DNA of 64,000 bases from Mesohalobacter halotolerans (GCF_006120725.1 NZ_SWMU01000003.1:434001-498000); one strand, 5' to 3'; positions 45,976 to 55,353 are shown, counted from the first letter of the stretch. Notes: generated from the letters alone by a model not told the origin. Numbers and translations are program-made.

Positions 45976-45983
45976 CAAAAATA
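45976..45983 (-). promoter_or_regulatory. -7 box (TATTTTTG) of tRNA-Leu
   Basis: Exact TAnnTTTG match on the minus strand, ending 12 nt before the mature tRNA 5' end. A -33 element at the expected distance is not evident. Confidence 0.5.
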
Positions 45984-46050
45984 GAAAAAAAATGAGATAT
46001 TAGCATTAGAAATTAAGCAAAAGAAACCGCAAAAGCTTGAAATTATTTTT

Positions 46051-46058
46051 TACTTTTG
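46051..46058 (+). promoter_or_regulatory. -7 box (TACTTTTG) of prs
   Basis: Exact TAnnTTTG match 34 nt before the prs ATG; predicted transcription start near 46065. A TTG lies only 11 nt upstream, too close for a -33 element. Confidence 0.45.
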
Positions 46059-46092
46059 CAAACCATAAATAACTTGGTAAGTATTATTTAAG

Positions 46093-47034
46093 ATGTCTGA
46101 AATAGAAAAAGTTGCTAAAATTTTTCCGTGTTCACAAAGTGAAGCCCTAGCGCAAGCCATAGCACATTCTTATGGAATCCCTTTAGGCAAAATTAATCGG
46201 CTTAATTTTAGTGATGGGGAATTTCAGCCATCTTTCGAAGAATCTGTAAGAGGAACGCGGGTTTTTATTATTGGATCCACAAATCCTAATAGTGATAATT
46301 TAATGGAAATGTTGTTGATGCTGGATGCGGCTAAGCGTTCATCTGCTAGACATATCACAGCTGTTATGCCCTATTTTGGTTGGGCTAGACAAGATCGTAA
46401 AGATAAACCACGTGTCCCTATAGCTGCAAAAATGATTGCTAAAATGCTTGAAACCGCTGGAGCAACTCGCATCATTACCATGGACTTACACGCTGATCAA
46501 ATTCAAGGCTTTTTTGAAAAACCAGTCGATCATCTTTATGCTTCAACTATATTTTTACCTTACTTAAAAGGACTCCAACTCGATAATCTCACAGTAGCTT
46601 CACCAGATATGGGTGGTTCAAAAAGAGCTTATGCCTATTCTAAATTTTTAGAATCTGACGTTGTTATCTGTTATAAGCAAAGAGCCAAGGCTAATGTTAT
46701 TTCTCATATGGAATTGATTGGAGATGTGACAGGGAAAAATGTGGTTTTGGTTGACGATCTAGTAGATACAGCTGGAACATTAACCCATGCAGCCAATTTG
46801 ATGATAGAGCGCGGAGCAAAAAGTGTGAGGGCAGTATGTACGCACCCTGTTTTATCCGGTAATGCTTATGAAAAACTAGAAAATTCAAAGCTAGAAGAAC
46901 TCATTGTTACAGATAGTATCCCCTTAAGACAACAGAGTGCAAAAATAAAAGTGGTAAGTTCAGCGGCTCTATTTGCAGATGTCATGAAAGCAGTTCACCA
47001 CAATGAATCAATAAGTTCAAAATTTTTAATGTAA
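46093..47034 (+). CDS. prs: Ribose-phosphate pyrophosphokinase
   Basis: A 313-aa enzyme that makes PRPP from ribose 5-phosphate and ATP, the common precursor of nucleotides, histidine, tryptophan and NAD. Motifs: FSDGEFQPSFEESVRG near the N-terminus, the flexible loop YFGWARQDRKDKPR, the DLHADQIQGFF segment and the PRPP-binding loop VVLVDDLVDTAGTL (about 217-230). Normal length. It leads the prs-rplY pair (20-nt gap) that ends at a strong terminator; this pair is common in bacteria. Start ATG at 46093. Confidence 0.96.
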   Translation: MSEIEKVAKIFPCSQSEALAQAIAHSYGIPLGKINRLNFSDGEFQPSFEESVRGTRVFIIGSTNPNSDNLMEMLLMLDAAKRSSARHITAVMPYFGWARQDRKDKPRVPIAAKMIAKMLETAGATRIITMDLHADQIQGFFEKPVDHLYASTIFLPYLKGLQLDNLTVASPDMGGSKRAYAYSKFLESDVVICYKQRAKANVISHMELIGDVTGKNVVLVDDLVDTAGTLTHAANLMIERGAKSVRAVCTHPVLSGNAYEKLENSKLEELIVTDSIPLRQQSAKIKVVSSAALFADVMKAVHHNESISSKFLM

Positions 47035-47054
47035 ATCAATTCAATTAAACAACT

Positions 47055-47729
47055 ATGAAATCAATTACGATCAATGGATCTAAAAGAGAAAGCGTAGGCA
47101 AAAAAGCGACAAAAGCCTTACGTAATGCTGGAGAGATTCCTTGCGTATTATACGGAGGGAATGATGTCACGCATTTTTCAGCACCAAGCATTGCCTTCAA
47201 AGATTTAGTTTACACAGCAGATGTTCACACTGTCAATTTAGTGCTAGACGGCAAAAAAGCCAATGCTGTTTTACAGGATATTCAATTTCATCCTGTTACA
47301 GATGAAATCCTTCACATGGATTTCTATAAGTTTGAAGACGATCAGGAAATTACTATGGAAATACCAATCCATGCTGAAGGTACACCAAAAGGTGTTAAAA
47401 ATGGTGGTGTTTTAAGATTTAACCTAAGAAGGATGGAGGTTCGTGGCCTTGCCAAGGATTTACCAGATTATATTGTAGCAAACGTTACTCCACTTAAGAT
47501 TGGTGATAAATTGGATGCTGCTTCTGTAAAGAGTGATGATTATACAATCCTTCACCCTGATAGCACGGTGATTTGTCAAGTAAGAACACCTAGAAACCTT
47601 GAACTCTTAGAACCTGACACTGAGGAAGACGAAGAAGGTGAAGGTGAAGAAGGTGAAGGTGAAGAAGGTGAAGCTACAGAAGGCGATGGTGATAACCAAG
47701 CTGAAGGAGAAGACAAAAAAGAAGAATAG
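47055..47729 (+). CDS. rplY: 50S ribosomal protein L25/general stress protein Ctc
   Basis: A 224-aa long-form L25 (Ctc type) that binds 5S rRNA. The L25 domain (about 3-92, [28 protein letters not shown] in part) is followed by the Ctc beta domain (about 95-190, [21 protein letters not shown]) and a strongly acidic tail (about 191-224) of Glu and Gly that is encoded by a 15-nt tandem repeat. The tail varies in length among relatives. Partner of prs in the operon, with a terminator 24 nt after the stop. Confidence 0.94.
   Translation: MKSITINGSKRESVGKKATKALRNAGEIPCVLYGGNDVTHFSAPSIAFKDLVYTADVHTVNLVLDGKKANAVLQDIQFHPVTDEILHMDFYKFEDDQEITMEIPIHAEGTPKGVKNGGVLRFNLRRMEVRGLAKDLPDYIVANVTPLKIGDKLDAASVKSDDYTILHPDSTVICQVRTPRNLELLEPDTEEDEEGEGEEGEGEEGEATEGDGDNQAEGEDKKEE
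47634..47672 (+). repeat. 15-nt tandem repeat coding the acidic tail of L25
   Basis: Unit GAAGGTGAAGGTGAA, two full copies and a partial third, coding Glu-Gly-Glu-Gly-Glu. In-frame changes in copy number would alter only the tail length. Confidence 0.9.
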
Positions 47730-47752
47730 ATCATTTCTTTTAATAAATTTTG

Positions 47753-47790
47753 AAAGCTGTCTTAAATTGATTTAAGACAGCTTTTATTTT
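47753..47790 (+). terminator. Intrinsic terminator of prs-rplY
   Basis: A perfect 15-bp stem (47753-47767 with 47770-47784) with a 2-nt loop as drawn, followed by TATTTTATAT. The A/T arms make it nearly symmetrical, but it lies 24 nt after rplY on the plus strand. Confidence 0.88.
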
Positions 47791-47876
47791 ATATCAAATC
47801 CACAGAATTTGTGGTTTAGTTTTTTAGCTATTCTATTTTTTAAATTAAATTTGAATATTAATACGTTTTGTAAGTA

Positions 47877-48443
47877 ATGAAGAAATTTTTGATTGTTGGT
47901 TTAGGAAATCCAGGACTAAAATACCAAAACACAAGACACAATATAGGTTTTGAAATTTTAGATGCCTTAGCAAAACAAGATGAACTTAGTTTTACAACAG
48001 AAAAACTTGCAGACATTTGCACTTTAAAACAAAAAGGACGAACTTTTATATTAGTTAAACCGAATACATACATGAACCTTAGCGGCAAAACTGTGAGGTA
48101 TTGGCTTCAGCAAGAAAAAATTGAACTTAACAACCTTCTCGTGGTCACAGATGATATCAATCTAGACTTTGGAACTTTAAGAATCAAAAGCAAAGGCAGT
48201 CATGGTGGACATAATGGTTTAAAGCATATTCAAGAAGTTTTAAGCACCAACCAATACCCCAGATTTAGGTTTGGGGTTGGAAGTCAGTTTCCAAAAGGCC
48301 AGCAGGTTGATTATGTTTTAGGTCATTGGGATGAAGAACAGAAAAAATCTTTGGACGAACGCTTAGATAAAGCCACTAAAGCAATTATAAGTTTTGGGCT
48401 TGCCGGCATTCATAATACCATGAATGATTTTAATGGAAAATAA
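47877..48443 (+). CDS. pth: Peptidyl-tRNA hydrolase
   Basis: A 188-aa enzyme that frees tRNA from prematurely dropped peptidyl-tRNA. Catalytic His21 lies in NTRHNIGFE, Asn11 in GLGNPG; the VKPNTYMNLSG segment and the SHGGHNGLKHI loop that binds the tRNA are present, as is RFGVG. Normal length. It starts a new plus-strand group with ribF (6-nt gap) and the HTTM gene. Confidence 0.96.
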   Translation: MKKFLIVGLGNPGLKYQNTRHNIGFEILDALAKQDELSFTTEKLADICTLKQKGRTFILVKPNTYMNLSGKTVRYWLQQEKIELNNLLVVTDDINLDFGTLRIKSKGSHGGHNGLKHIQEVLSTNQYPRFRFGVGSQFPKGQQVDYVLGHWDEEQKKSLDERLDKATKAIISFGLAGIHNTMNDFNGK

Positions 48444-48449
48444 TTTATT

Positions 48450-49385
48450 GTGAAAACTTTTAAACCTGCATCTAGTTTTAAATCCAAGCGTCAAACCGTA
48501 GTGACGATTGGCACATTTGATGGTGTACATTTAGGGCATCGCAAAATTATTTACCGCTTAAACGAAGTGGCCAAATCTAAAAAACTAGACTCTGCCTTAT
48601 TGACCTTTTTTCCGCACCCTAGAATGGTATTGCAACAAAAACAAGATCTAAAGCTTATTAATACCATAGATGAACGCATAAATTTATTGTCCCAGACTGG
48701 ACTGGACCATCTGGTCATTGAGCCTTTTACCAAAACATTTTCAAGATTAAAAGCCCAAGAGTATGTCAAACAATACCTGGTTGATTATCTTAATGCTGCC
48801 GTTGTTATTGTTGGTTACGATCACAGGTTTGGTCGAAATCGTACGGCCAATATTGAAGATCTAAAACGTTTTGCAAAAACTTATAATTTTGAAGTTGAAG
48901 AAATTTCGAAACAAGATATTGATGATGTCGCCATAAGTTCTACAAAAATCAGATCAGCTATTACTGAAGGTCAAATTCATTTAGCCAATACCTATTTATC
49001 AAAACCTTTTGTGCTGACAGGAAAAGTAGTAAAAGGTAAACAGCTTGGAAAATCTTTAGGCTATCCTACTGCAAATTTACAAGTCAAAGAAGACTATAAA
49101 ATTATTCCTAAAGAAGGTGTTTATGTTGTCAGTGCTTATATCGATTCAGCATTGCATTACGGTATGATGAATATAGGTCACAATCCGACGATTGCAAACA
49201 ATAATCGCAAATCTGTTGAAACTTACTTCTTTGATTTTAGTGGAAACTTATATGATAAAACAATTCAAATACAATTATTAAAACGCCTCAGAAACGAAAG
49301 AAAATTTGATTCTTTAGAGGCTTTAAAATCTGCAATGCAAAAGGATGAAAAATATTCTAAAGATTTTATCAAAACCCTCAGATGA
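48450..49385 (+). CDS. ribF: Bifunctional riboflavin kinase / FAD synthetase
   Basis: A 311-aa enzyme that phosphorylates riboflavin to FMN and adenylates FMN to FAD. The N-terminal adenylyltransferase domain shows TIGTFDGVHLGHRK (19-32) with the HxGH motif at 27-30 and the ISSTKIRSAI segment; the C-terminal kinase domain shows VVKGKQLGKSLGYPTANL and GMMNIGHNPT. The start codon is GTG at 48450, 6 nt after pth, and gives the usual N-terminus. The stop overlaps the following HTTM start by 4 nt. Confidence 0.95.
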   Translation: MKTFKPASSFKSKRQTVVTIGTFDGVHLGHRKIIYRLNEVAKSKKLDSALLTFFPHPRMVLQQKQDLKLINTIDERINLLSQTGLDHLVIEPFTKTFSRLKAQEYVKQYLVDYLNAAVVIVGYDHRFGRNRTANIEDLKRFAKTYNFEVEEISKQDIDDVAISSTKIRSAITEGQIHLANTYLSKPFVLTGKVVKGKQLGKSLGYPTANLQVKEDYKIIPKEGVYVVSAYIDSALHYGMMNIGHNPTIANNNRKSVETYFFDFSGNLYDKTIQIQLLKRLRNERKFDSLEALKSAMQKDEKYSKDFIKTLR

Positions 49386-50689
49386 AAAATATATTATTTA
49401 AGCGCGTAGACAATTCACCTTTGATTTTATTTAGAATCATTTTTGGGTTTTTGATTGCGGCTGAAGCTTGGGGTGCGATTGCTACAGGTTGGATAAAACG
49501 TACGCTTATTGAACCTGAATTTACCTTTAGTTTTATTGGTTTTGACTTTTTGCAACCTTTGCCTGGCGATTGGATGTATGCCTACTATATCATTATGGGT
49601 TTGACGGGATTATTTGTTATGATTGGGTATAAATATAGGCTTAATATTATTCTTTATACAGTAATGTGGACAGCGGTCTATTTAATGCAAAAAACCTCAT
49701 ATAATAACCACTATTACTTACTGATTTTACTACTTATTTTCATGAGCATAGTTCCGGCTCATCGGTACAAATCGGTTGATGTAAAACTAAATCCAAAACT
49801 CAAATGTCATCACATGCCTAATTGGGTAATTATTTTTATTATCGCTCAATTATGGATAGTTTACACTTATGCCTCTGTGGCCAAAATATACCCAGATTGG
49901 CTAGATGCCACCGTGCCTAAACTTCTTATGCAAGGCAAATCCCATTTTTATTTAGTTGGTGAATTACTACAGCAATCCTGGATTCACTATTCAATTGCTT
50001 ATTTTGGTATCCTTTTCGATTTACTCATCGTGCCTGCATTACTGTGGAAGAAAACTAGAAACCTTGCGTTTTTTATCAGTGTTTTCTTTCACTTATTCAA
50101 TAGCTTCATCTTTCATATTGGGATATTTCCGTATATGTCTTTGGCTTTTACCTTGTTTTTTTATCCGAAAGAATTTATCAATCGTAAATTTTTAAAATCA
50201 AAACCATTTTATGATAAAGCAGATGTTGTTGCCCCTAATTATCATAAAAGTCTGACTGGGTTTATTATCATTTGGTTGTGTATTCAGTTTGCATTACCCT
50301 TAAGGCATTGGTTCATTGAAGGCGATGTATTGTGGACAGAAGAAGGCCATCGTATGAGTTGGCGAATGATGCTAAGAACAAAATCCTCTTCGACATTGAT
50401 AAAAATTGTCAACCCTGATAATAACAAAACATTTTATGTCCAAAAAAAGGATTACCTCACCAAAAAGCAACAACGTATGTTGGCTAAACCTGACGGGGTT
50501 TGGCAATTTTGTCAACGATTAAAAGAGGAATATCAAAGTAAGGGCGATGACATTGAAATTTATGTCAGATCTAGAGTGAGTGTAAATGGTAAACCGTACA
50601 AACCATTAATTGATCCAAAACAAAACATGGCTCAAGCCAAATGGGATTACTTTTTTCACAATGATTGGGTTTTGCTTCACAAAGATTAA
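49382..50689 (+). CDS. HTTM domain membrane protein (gamma-carboxylase-like)
   Basis: A 435-aa integral membrane protein of the HTTM group, related to the membrane half of vitamin-K-dependent gamma-carboxylase. It has several membrane helices in the first 300 residues (for example LILFRIIFGFLIAAEAWGA and YLLILLLIFMSIVPAHR), an EEGHRMSWRMMLR segment typical of the family after the helices, and a soluble C-terminal part. The substrate in bacteria is unknown. Coupled to ribF by an ATGA overlap. Its stop codon shares four bases with the stop of the convergent cytochrome peroxidase gene. Confidence 0.85.
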   Translation: MKNILFKRVDNSPLILFRIIFGFLIAAEAWGAIATGWIKRTLIEPEFTFSFIGFDFLQPLPGDWMYAYYIIMGLTGLFVMIGYKYRLNIILYTVMWTAVYLMQKTSYNNHYYLLILLLIFMSIVPAHRYKSVDVKLNPKLKCHHMPNWVIIFIIAQLWIVYTYASVAKIYPDWLDATVPKLLMQGKSHFYLVGELLQQSWIHYSIAYFGILFDLLIVPALLWKKTRNLAFFISVFFHLFNSFIFHIGIFPYMSLAFTLFFYPKEFINRKFLKSKPFYDKADVVAPNYHKSLTGFIIIWLCIQFALPLRHWFIEGDVLWTEEGHRMSWRMMLRTKSSSTLIKIVNPDNNKTFYVQKKDYLTKKQQRMLAKPDGVWQFCQRLKEEYQSKGDDIEIYVRSRVSVNGKPYKPLIDPKQNMAQAKWDYFFHNDWVLLHKD

Positions 50690-51756
50690 AACTCTGAAAA
50701 TCTGTCGTCTAACAGAAAATTATCATCAGTTAAGGTGTTGAGATAAGCAATAATTTCATCTTTTTCAATTTCTGTAAGCGGTATCCCTAATTGCCCATTT
50801 TCCTGTATAAATACACTGTCTAAATTTTGAGTTTGAACCACACCAGAATCATAATGGTCGAGTACGTCTCTTAAGGTTTGATATCGCCCATCATGCATAT
50901 AAGGAAAGGTCACCGCAATATTTCTCAAGCTTGGGACTTTAAATTTGTATTTATCTGCTTCTTCTCCAGTGACTCGCATTCGACCTTCATCATCGTATTG
51001 TGGGTCGATAGGCAAACCATTATTGCGATAGCTTTGGTCTGTAAAGAGGCTTCCTGAATGACAACCCGCACATTTTTGATCAAAAACAGCTTTGCCTGCT
51101 TCTTCCATTTCATTAAAATGGCTACCTTCATTACGCACGACTTTATCGTATTTTGAATCTGCAGACACCATCATCATTACAAATTGAGAAATGGCTCTCA
51201 ACATATTTTGGGTGTCGATCGTATCGTTTTCAAATGCTGCATTAAACAGTTGTACATATTCCTCATCATTTTGGAGTTTTGTCAACACATTGGTAATGCT
51301 TTCATTCATCTCAAATTCAGTAGTAATCGGCACAATAGGTTGAGCATCAAGATGAGAGACGCTACCGTCCCAATTAAAATCTTCCATAAAAATCATATTT
51401 TGCAGTGACGGTGCGTTACGTGTACCTAAAGCACCATTCACGCCATGACTTACAACATGCGTGTGATGGGTAAAAGCAAAATCTTGAATATGACAAAACC
51501 CACAAGAAATCACACCAGTAGATGATAATTTACCATCGTAAAATAATTTTTTCCCTAACTCAAAGCCAGCTTGAGTAGGTCTGTTATTTTCAATTTCATA
51601 AGTGGGCTCGGGAAAGTTGGATGGTAGTTCTAAATCTAAAAAAATATTTTCGTTATCCGAGTTTTCATCATTAAGGTTTTGATAGGACTCATCAAGTCCC
51701 TCATTTTGGCAAGCGCTCAAAAAGATAATTAATAATATGAAAACTGAGTATTTCAT
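50686..51756 (-). CDS. Di-heme cytochrome c peroxidase / MauG family lipoprotein (MbnH-like context)
   Basis: A 356-aa lipoprotein (lipobox LLSAC-like, Cys16) with two c-type heme motifs, CGFCH (85-89) and CAGCH (229-233), as in bacterial cytochrome c peroxidases and MauG. Family features such as FYDGKLSSTG, RNAPSLQN and VPSLRNIAVTFPYMHDGR are present. Ordinary members reduce H2O2; MauG/MbnH-like members instead oxidise residues of a partner protein. The gene directly follows an MbnP-like gene (3-nt gap), which suggests the latter type; this is inference. Last gene of the four-gene exported operon. The stop overlaps that of the HTTM gene by 4 nt. Confidence 0.88.
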   Translation of the reverse strand: MKYSVFILLIIFLSACQNEGLDESYQNLNDENSDNENIFLDLELPSNFPEPTYEIENNRPTQAGFELGKKLFYDGKLSSTGVISCGFCHIQDFAFTHHTHVVSHGVNGALGTRNAPSLQNMIFMEDFNWDGSVSHLDAQPIVPITTEFEMNESITNVLTKLQNDEEYVQLFNAAFENDTIDTQNMLRAISQFVMMMVSADSKYDKVVRNEGSHFNEMEEAGKAVFDQKCAGCHSGSLFTDQSYRNNGLPIDPQYDDEGRMRVTGEEADKYKFKVPSLRNIAVTFPYMHDGRYQTLRDVLDHYDSGVVQTQNLDSVFIQENGQLGIPLTEIEKDEIIAYLNTLTDDNFLLDDRFSEF

Positions 51757-51759
51757 ATT

Positions 51760-52539
51760 TTAATTTAAAATAATTTCAAAGGCATTAGTGATATTATCAA
51801 CAATTTTAGGGGCATTCACAGGATCGATTTGAATATCATCCTTATCGGATAGCAATAACTGAAAATCTGAATTAAAAATCTTTTGAACATCAAAACCAAT
51901 ATTTAGTTCGGGTGTATTAGATGCGCTCAAAGCCAAAGGTTGCATGAAATTTAAACTGATTTCACGGTAATTGTCTAAATTTTGCCCATGACTTCCTATA
52001 TGATATAGAAAGGGTTGATCGGTTATCTCATCAGTAGAATAAGTCCCTTCAAATTTCAAAAACTTATATCCGGCAGACCAAGACCAAAGCATCTCACTTT
52101 CCTCTGCTTCGGGCACAAAATTATCCACGCCATTAAGCGGATAATTAGTTTGATCAACACCAAATCCAAAAGTAATTGAAGTATAATTATTGGCATCTAT
52201 ACTGTCTAATGTTATCGTTTTTGACTGAGCTACTTCTTCATTGATCAAAAAATAGCTATCAGCTTGAGGATAAACAAATTGATTTCCTTCTGTATCGGTC
52301 AACACAATATTGCTAATGATATATTTAAGCTCATTGACTTTATAAGTTTCACCTCCGTTTTTCACATAAGTTTGAGTGTTTAAATTCAGTGGCTCATCGC
52401 CTACCGTGTTGGTAAAGTTTATTTTTAAATCTCCAACTTCAATTTGAGAATCATCTACTACGTCTGTAGCATTGTCAGAACTGCATGCTATTAAAAAAGC
52501 TATGCATAAAGCTGTAATATAAATTCTAAGTTTCATCAT
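51760..52539 (-). CDS. MbnP-like lipoprotein (putative copper-binding)
   Basis: A 259-aa lipoprotein (lipobox FLIAC) matching the MbnP family: an N-terminal INFTNTVGDEPLNL strand, KVNELKYIISNIVLTD, an SYFLINE segment, the Trp-rich MLWSWSAGYKFLKFEG (Trp152 and Trp154) and a C-terminal region with LNIGFDVQKIF. Known MbnP carries a copper site made when its partner MbnH turns a tryptophan into kynurenine. Here the conserved Trp pair and the adjacent di-heme peroxidase gene (3 nt away) fit such a pair. No methanobactin genes are present, as in most genomes with this pair. Copper binding is inferred. Confidence 0.82.
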   Translation of the reverse strand: MMKLRIYITALCIAFLIACSSDNATDVVDDSQIEVGDLKINFTNTVGDEPLNLNTQTYVKNGGETYKVNELKYIISNIVLTDTEGNQFVYPQADSYFLINEEVAQSKTITLDSIDANNYTSITFGFGVDQTNYPLNGVDNFVPEAEESEMLWSWSAGYKFLKFEGTYSTDEITDQPFLYHIGSHGQNLDNYREISLNFMQPLALSASNTPELNIGFDVQKIFNSDFQLLLSDKDDIQIDPVNAPKIVDNITNAFEIILN

Positions 52540-52543
52540 TGTA

Positions 52544-53905
52544 TTATTTTATTTTTATAATTAAAATGTCCTTGTCACCTTTATTCTCAGTGATAAGGTC
52601 ATCTTTGCTTTGGCTACTTCCAACGACAATGACTTCTCCATTTTGCAATTGAACAGCCTCTTGAGCAAAGTCTAAATTTGAGCCTCCAACACTCAACTCA
52701 CTTTCCAGATTTCCCCTGTCATCTATTAAAGCTAACCAAACATCATTTTGCCCATAATTTTCTGAAATTTGATTGTCATTGCTCTTTGAACTTCCACTGA
52801 CTAAAATCTGGCTAGATTGTAATTCTATCACATCTCTTGCAGATTCAAAATCACTTCCGCCATAAGTATTTTCCCAAAGCATCTGACCATCGTCAGTAAA
52901 TTTAAAAGTCCAATAATCTGTATTCCCTTTAAAGTTACTAATATCTGTATCGTTACTTCTGGTATCGCCTGTTAAAATATAATTTCCGTCAAAAGTTTTA
53001 GTGATGCTGTAGCCGATTTCAATACTACTTCCACCAAAATTTTTTTGCCAAATCAGATTTCCTTCTAAATCTATTTTTACTACCCAGATGTCATAGCTTC
53101 CAAGCGGATTTGTAATATCAAAGTCATTACTCTCAGAACTGCCTATCATGATGATATTGCCATCATGTCCTTCGACAACATCATAAGATCGGTCATTATT
53201 GCTTCCACCAAAGTAACGACGCCATTGGGTTTGACCATTAGGGTCAAGTTTGATGCCCCAAAATTCACCAACACCATGTCTAGTAAAGGGAAATCCTGAA
53301 CGCTCAGCATTACCGTTATCATTTCCAGCTCCACCACTCGAACTCACATCTAGAAAACCACTTAAAAAATAACCCCCATCTGAAGTTTGGATAGCACTAA
53401 AAGCACGATCATTTCCAGAAAATCCAAAACTTTTCTCCCAAATGATATTACCTGTCGCATCAAGTTTTAAAGCCCAAAAATCGTGAAAACCAAAGTTTTC
53501 TGTGACATCCCCGTCATTACTTCTTGTAAAGCCTGTGATTAAAAATCCACCATCTGTCGTTGATACAACCTTTTGACCTCTATCATCACTGCTACCTCCA
53601 AAGGTTTTTTGCCATATAATATTGAGCTCTAAATCTAGTTTTAGTAGCCAATAGTCACTATCTGTTGTTGTTTTTCCTGTAACATCTCCATCATTACTTT
53701 GGGTAAAACCCAAAACAGCAATATTACCATCCATAGTTTGCACAACAGATAGCGCATCATCTTCTTCACTTCCACCTAGTGTGACTAAAGATTGTAATTC
53801 GTTTTCAAATTCAAATACAGGCTCTTCTGTATTAATAGCAGTATCATCTTCACTACATGAAGATATGGTGAAAATTAAAAATAGTATCGGGATTATCCTT
53901 TTCAT
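52544..53905 (-). CDS. Beta-propeller-like repeat lipoprotein
   Basis: A 453-aa lipoprotein (lipobox ISSC, about Cys17) built of about seven repeats of 50-60 residues, each with a QKTFGGSSDDRG-type start, a DGGFLITGFTRSNDGDV-type middle and a DYWLLKLD/DFWALKLD end. The arrangement suggests a beta-propeller exposed on the cell surface or in the periplasm. No catalytic residues are recognised. It overlaps the preceding choice-of-anchor-B gene by 4 nt and precedes the MbnP-like gene by 4 nt, so the four genes form one tight operon. Confidence 0.75.
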   Translation of the reverse strand: MKRIIPILFLIFTISSCSEDDTAINTEEPVFEFENELQSLVTLGGSEEDDALSVVQTMDGNIAVLGFTQSNDGDVTGKTTTDSDYWLLKLDLELNIIWQKTFGGSSDDRGQKVVSTTDGGFLITGFTRSNDGDVTENFGFHDFWALKLDATGNIIWEKSFGFSGNDRAFSAIQTSDGGYFLSGFLDVSSSGGAGNDNGNAERSGFPFTRHGVGEFWGIKLDPNGQTQWRRYFGGSNNDRSYDVVEGHDGNIIMIGSSESNDFDITNPLGSYDIWVVKIDLEGNLIWQKNFGGSSIEIGYSITKTFDGNYILTGDTRSNDTDISNFKGNTDYWTFKFTDDGQMLWENTYGGSDFESARDVIELQSSQILVSGSSKSNDNQISENYGQNDVWLALIDDRGNLESELSVGGSNLDFAQEAVQLQNGEVIVVGSSQSKDDLITENKGDKDILIIKIK

Positions 53906-55311
53906 TCTACTATCAATTTTTTACTGATTTTATCATTTATTTTCATGAGATACAAGCCTCTTGATAAACCAGAAACATCAATACTATAATTAGGATTATT
54001 TATTTGACTTTTTTCATAAACCAATTGACCTAAGTGACTTAATATTTTAAGGGTTTGTATGGTTTCATTGCTTGTCGATATATTTACATAAGTCCTGACT
54101 GGGTTGGGGTATATTTTAATATCATCTGCTTGATCAAATATTTCTGTTGAAAGTGACGAATTTCTAACCAGATAAAACCCTGTATTAATATCACTTAAGA
54201 CCAGATTTCCACTCTCAAAAAAAGGATAAACACTCCACAATCCACTAAATCCAATATTATCATTATTAGGAAAAGTGTCAAAAAAGCCAATTTCGTTTAG
54301 GTTTTGATTGCTAATATCCGACACATCTATAACGCGTAAGCCAGCAGTATAACTTGCTAGGTAAAATAATCCGTTTTTGACATAGCCATTGTGATCAATA
54401 GCACTTGTGCTTCCTGTGTAGTCAAAATGTACAGACGGTAAATCTAAATCAGATAAATCAAAAATAATGGTGCGTGTATCAAATCCAAAACTGAGTTCAT
54501 CAGTTTCATCACCAAGTAATAAATATTGCTGATTTTCTGTCAACCATGCTTGGTGTGTATAACCAATATTTGTGTAAGAAATTGTAGAAATATTACTAAT
54601 ATTAGTCTTATCAGTAACATTGAGAATTACAACTTCATCTTCATTGCTGCCAATATAAATTTCTTCACCTTGGTAATCTGGATCAGGACCATTATAAGTT
54701 ACCACTTGAGCATCGTGAGTATAAAAATCACTCGCATAACCTCCAGCAAAAACAGGATTCAGCGGATCTGAAATATCAACCACGTGAGGCCCACCACTAA
54801 AAGTCTGGGTACCCACGGCATAGGCGTAAGGCTGAGATTCGTTGATGACAATATTATGTGCATTGCCAAACCCATCGTAGTGAGCATCATCTGAAAAGTT
54901 GATTGGTGGATTTGTTACATTTCTAAGTTTAGTAAGGTCAAAAACCTGCATTCCGTGACCACTTGCTTCACTTACAATGAATGCATAGTTTCCGAATACT
55001 TTAATATCACGCCACTGACTATTTGTGGTGTGGGTAGGTAGTTTACCGAGATATATAGGAGATGTCGGTTGACTGACATCAATAAATGCAGTCCCATTAT
55101 TCAAACCCATAATCGCGTATTCTTTACCATCTAATGGATCTGTCCAGCCCCAAGAATCATTGCCAGACCCGGCATTTAAAGTGTTTAAATCAATATGAGA
55201 TTGAAGGTTGTAAACATTACATGGAAATGACCCAGCTAGGCCATTATCACAAGGTGTTTGACCATAACCCAAAAAAGAAACAAAACTAATGTAAAACAGT
55301 ATATTCTTCAT
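53902..55311 (-). CDS. Choice-of-anchor B family protein with T9SS sorting domain
   Basis: A 469-aa exported protein: signal peptide (about 1-18), then LVIVD-type beta-propeller repeats (TAFIDVSQPTSPIYLGKLP, HVVDISDPLNPVFAGGY, LRVIDVSDISNQNLNEIG) over about 40-385, and a C-terminal T9SS sorting domain (about 395-469, IKIYPNPVRTYVNIST). Members of this group are surface proteins of unknown function, often near MbnP and di-heme peroxidase genes. First gene of the operon, divergent from thiL, 42 nt apart. Start ATG at 55311. Confidence 0.88.
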   Translation of the reverse strand: MKNILFYISFVSFLGYGQTPCDNGLAGSFPCNVYNLQSHIDLNTLNAGSGNDSWGWTDPLDGKEYAIMGLNNGTAFIDVSQPTSPIYLGKLPTHTTNSQWRDIKVFGNYAFIVSEASGHGMQVFDLTKLRNVTNPPINFSDDAHYDGFGNAHNIVINESQPYAYAVGTQTFSGGPHVVDISDPLNPVFAGGYASDFYTHDAQVVTYNGPDPDYQGEEIYIGSNEDEVVILNVTDKTNISNISTISYTNIGYTHQAWLTENQQYLLLGDETDELSFGFDTRTIIFDLSDLDLPSVHFDYTGSTSAIDHNGYVKNGLFYLASYTAGLRVIDVSDISNQNLNEIGFFDTFPNNDNIGFSGLWSVYPFFESGNLVLSDINTGFYLVRNSSLSTEIFDQADDIKIYPNPVRTYVNISTSNETIQTLKILSHLGQLVYEKSQINNPNYSIDVSGLSRGLYLMKINDKISKKLIVE

Positions 55312-55330
55312 CTAAGAACTTTAAAACTTG

Positions 55331-55338
55331 TAATTTTG
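55331..55338 (+). promoter_or_regulatory. -7 box (TAATTTTG) of thiL
   Basis: Exact TAnnTTTG match, 15 nt before the thiL ATG at 55354, in the short divergent gap. It supports the shorter thiL start; the longer frame from 55258 would begin inside the divergent gene. Confidence 0.5.
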
Positions 55339-55353
55339 CAAAAAATTGATTTA

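Noticed and set aside
45824-46006. 60-aa ORF across the tRNA region
   Set aside because: It is the tRNA-Leu and its terminator read as codons.
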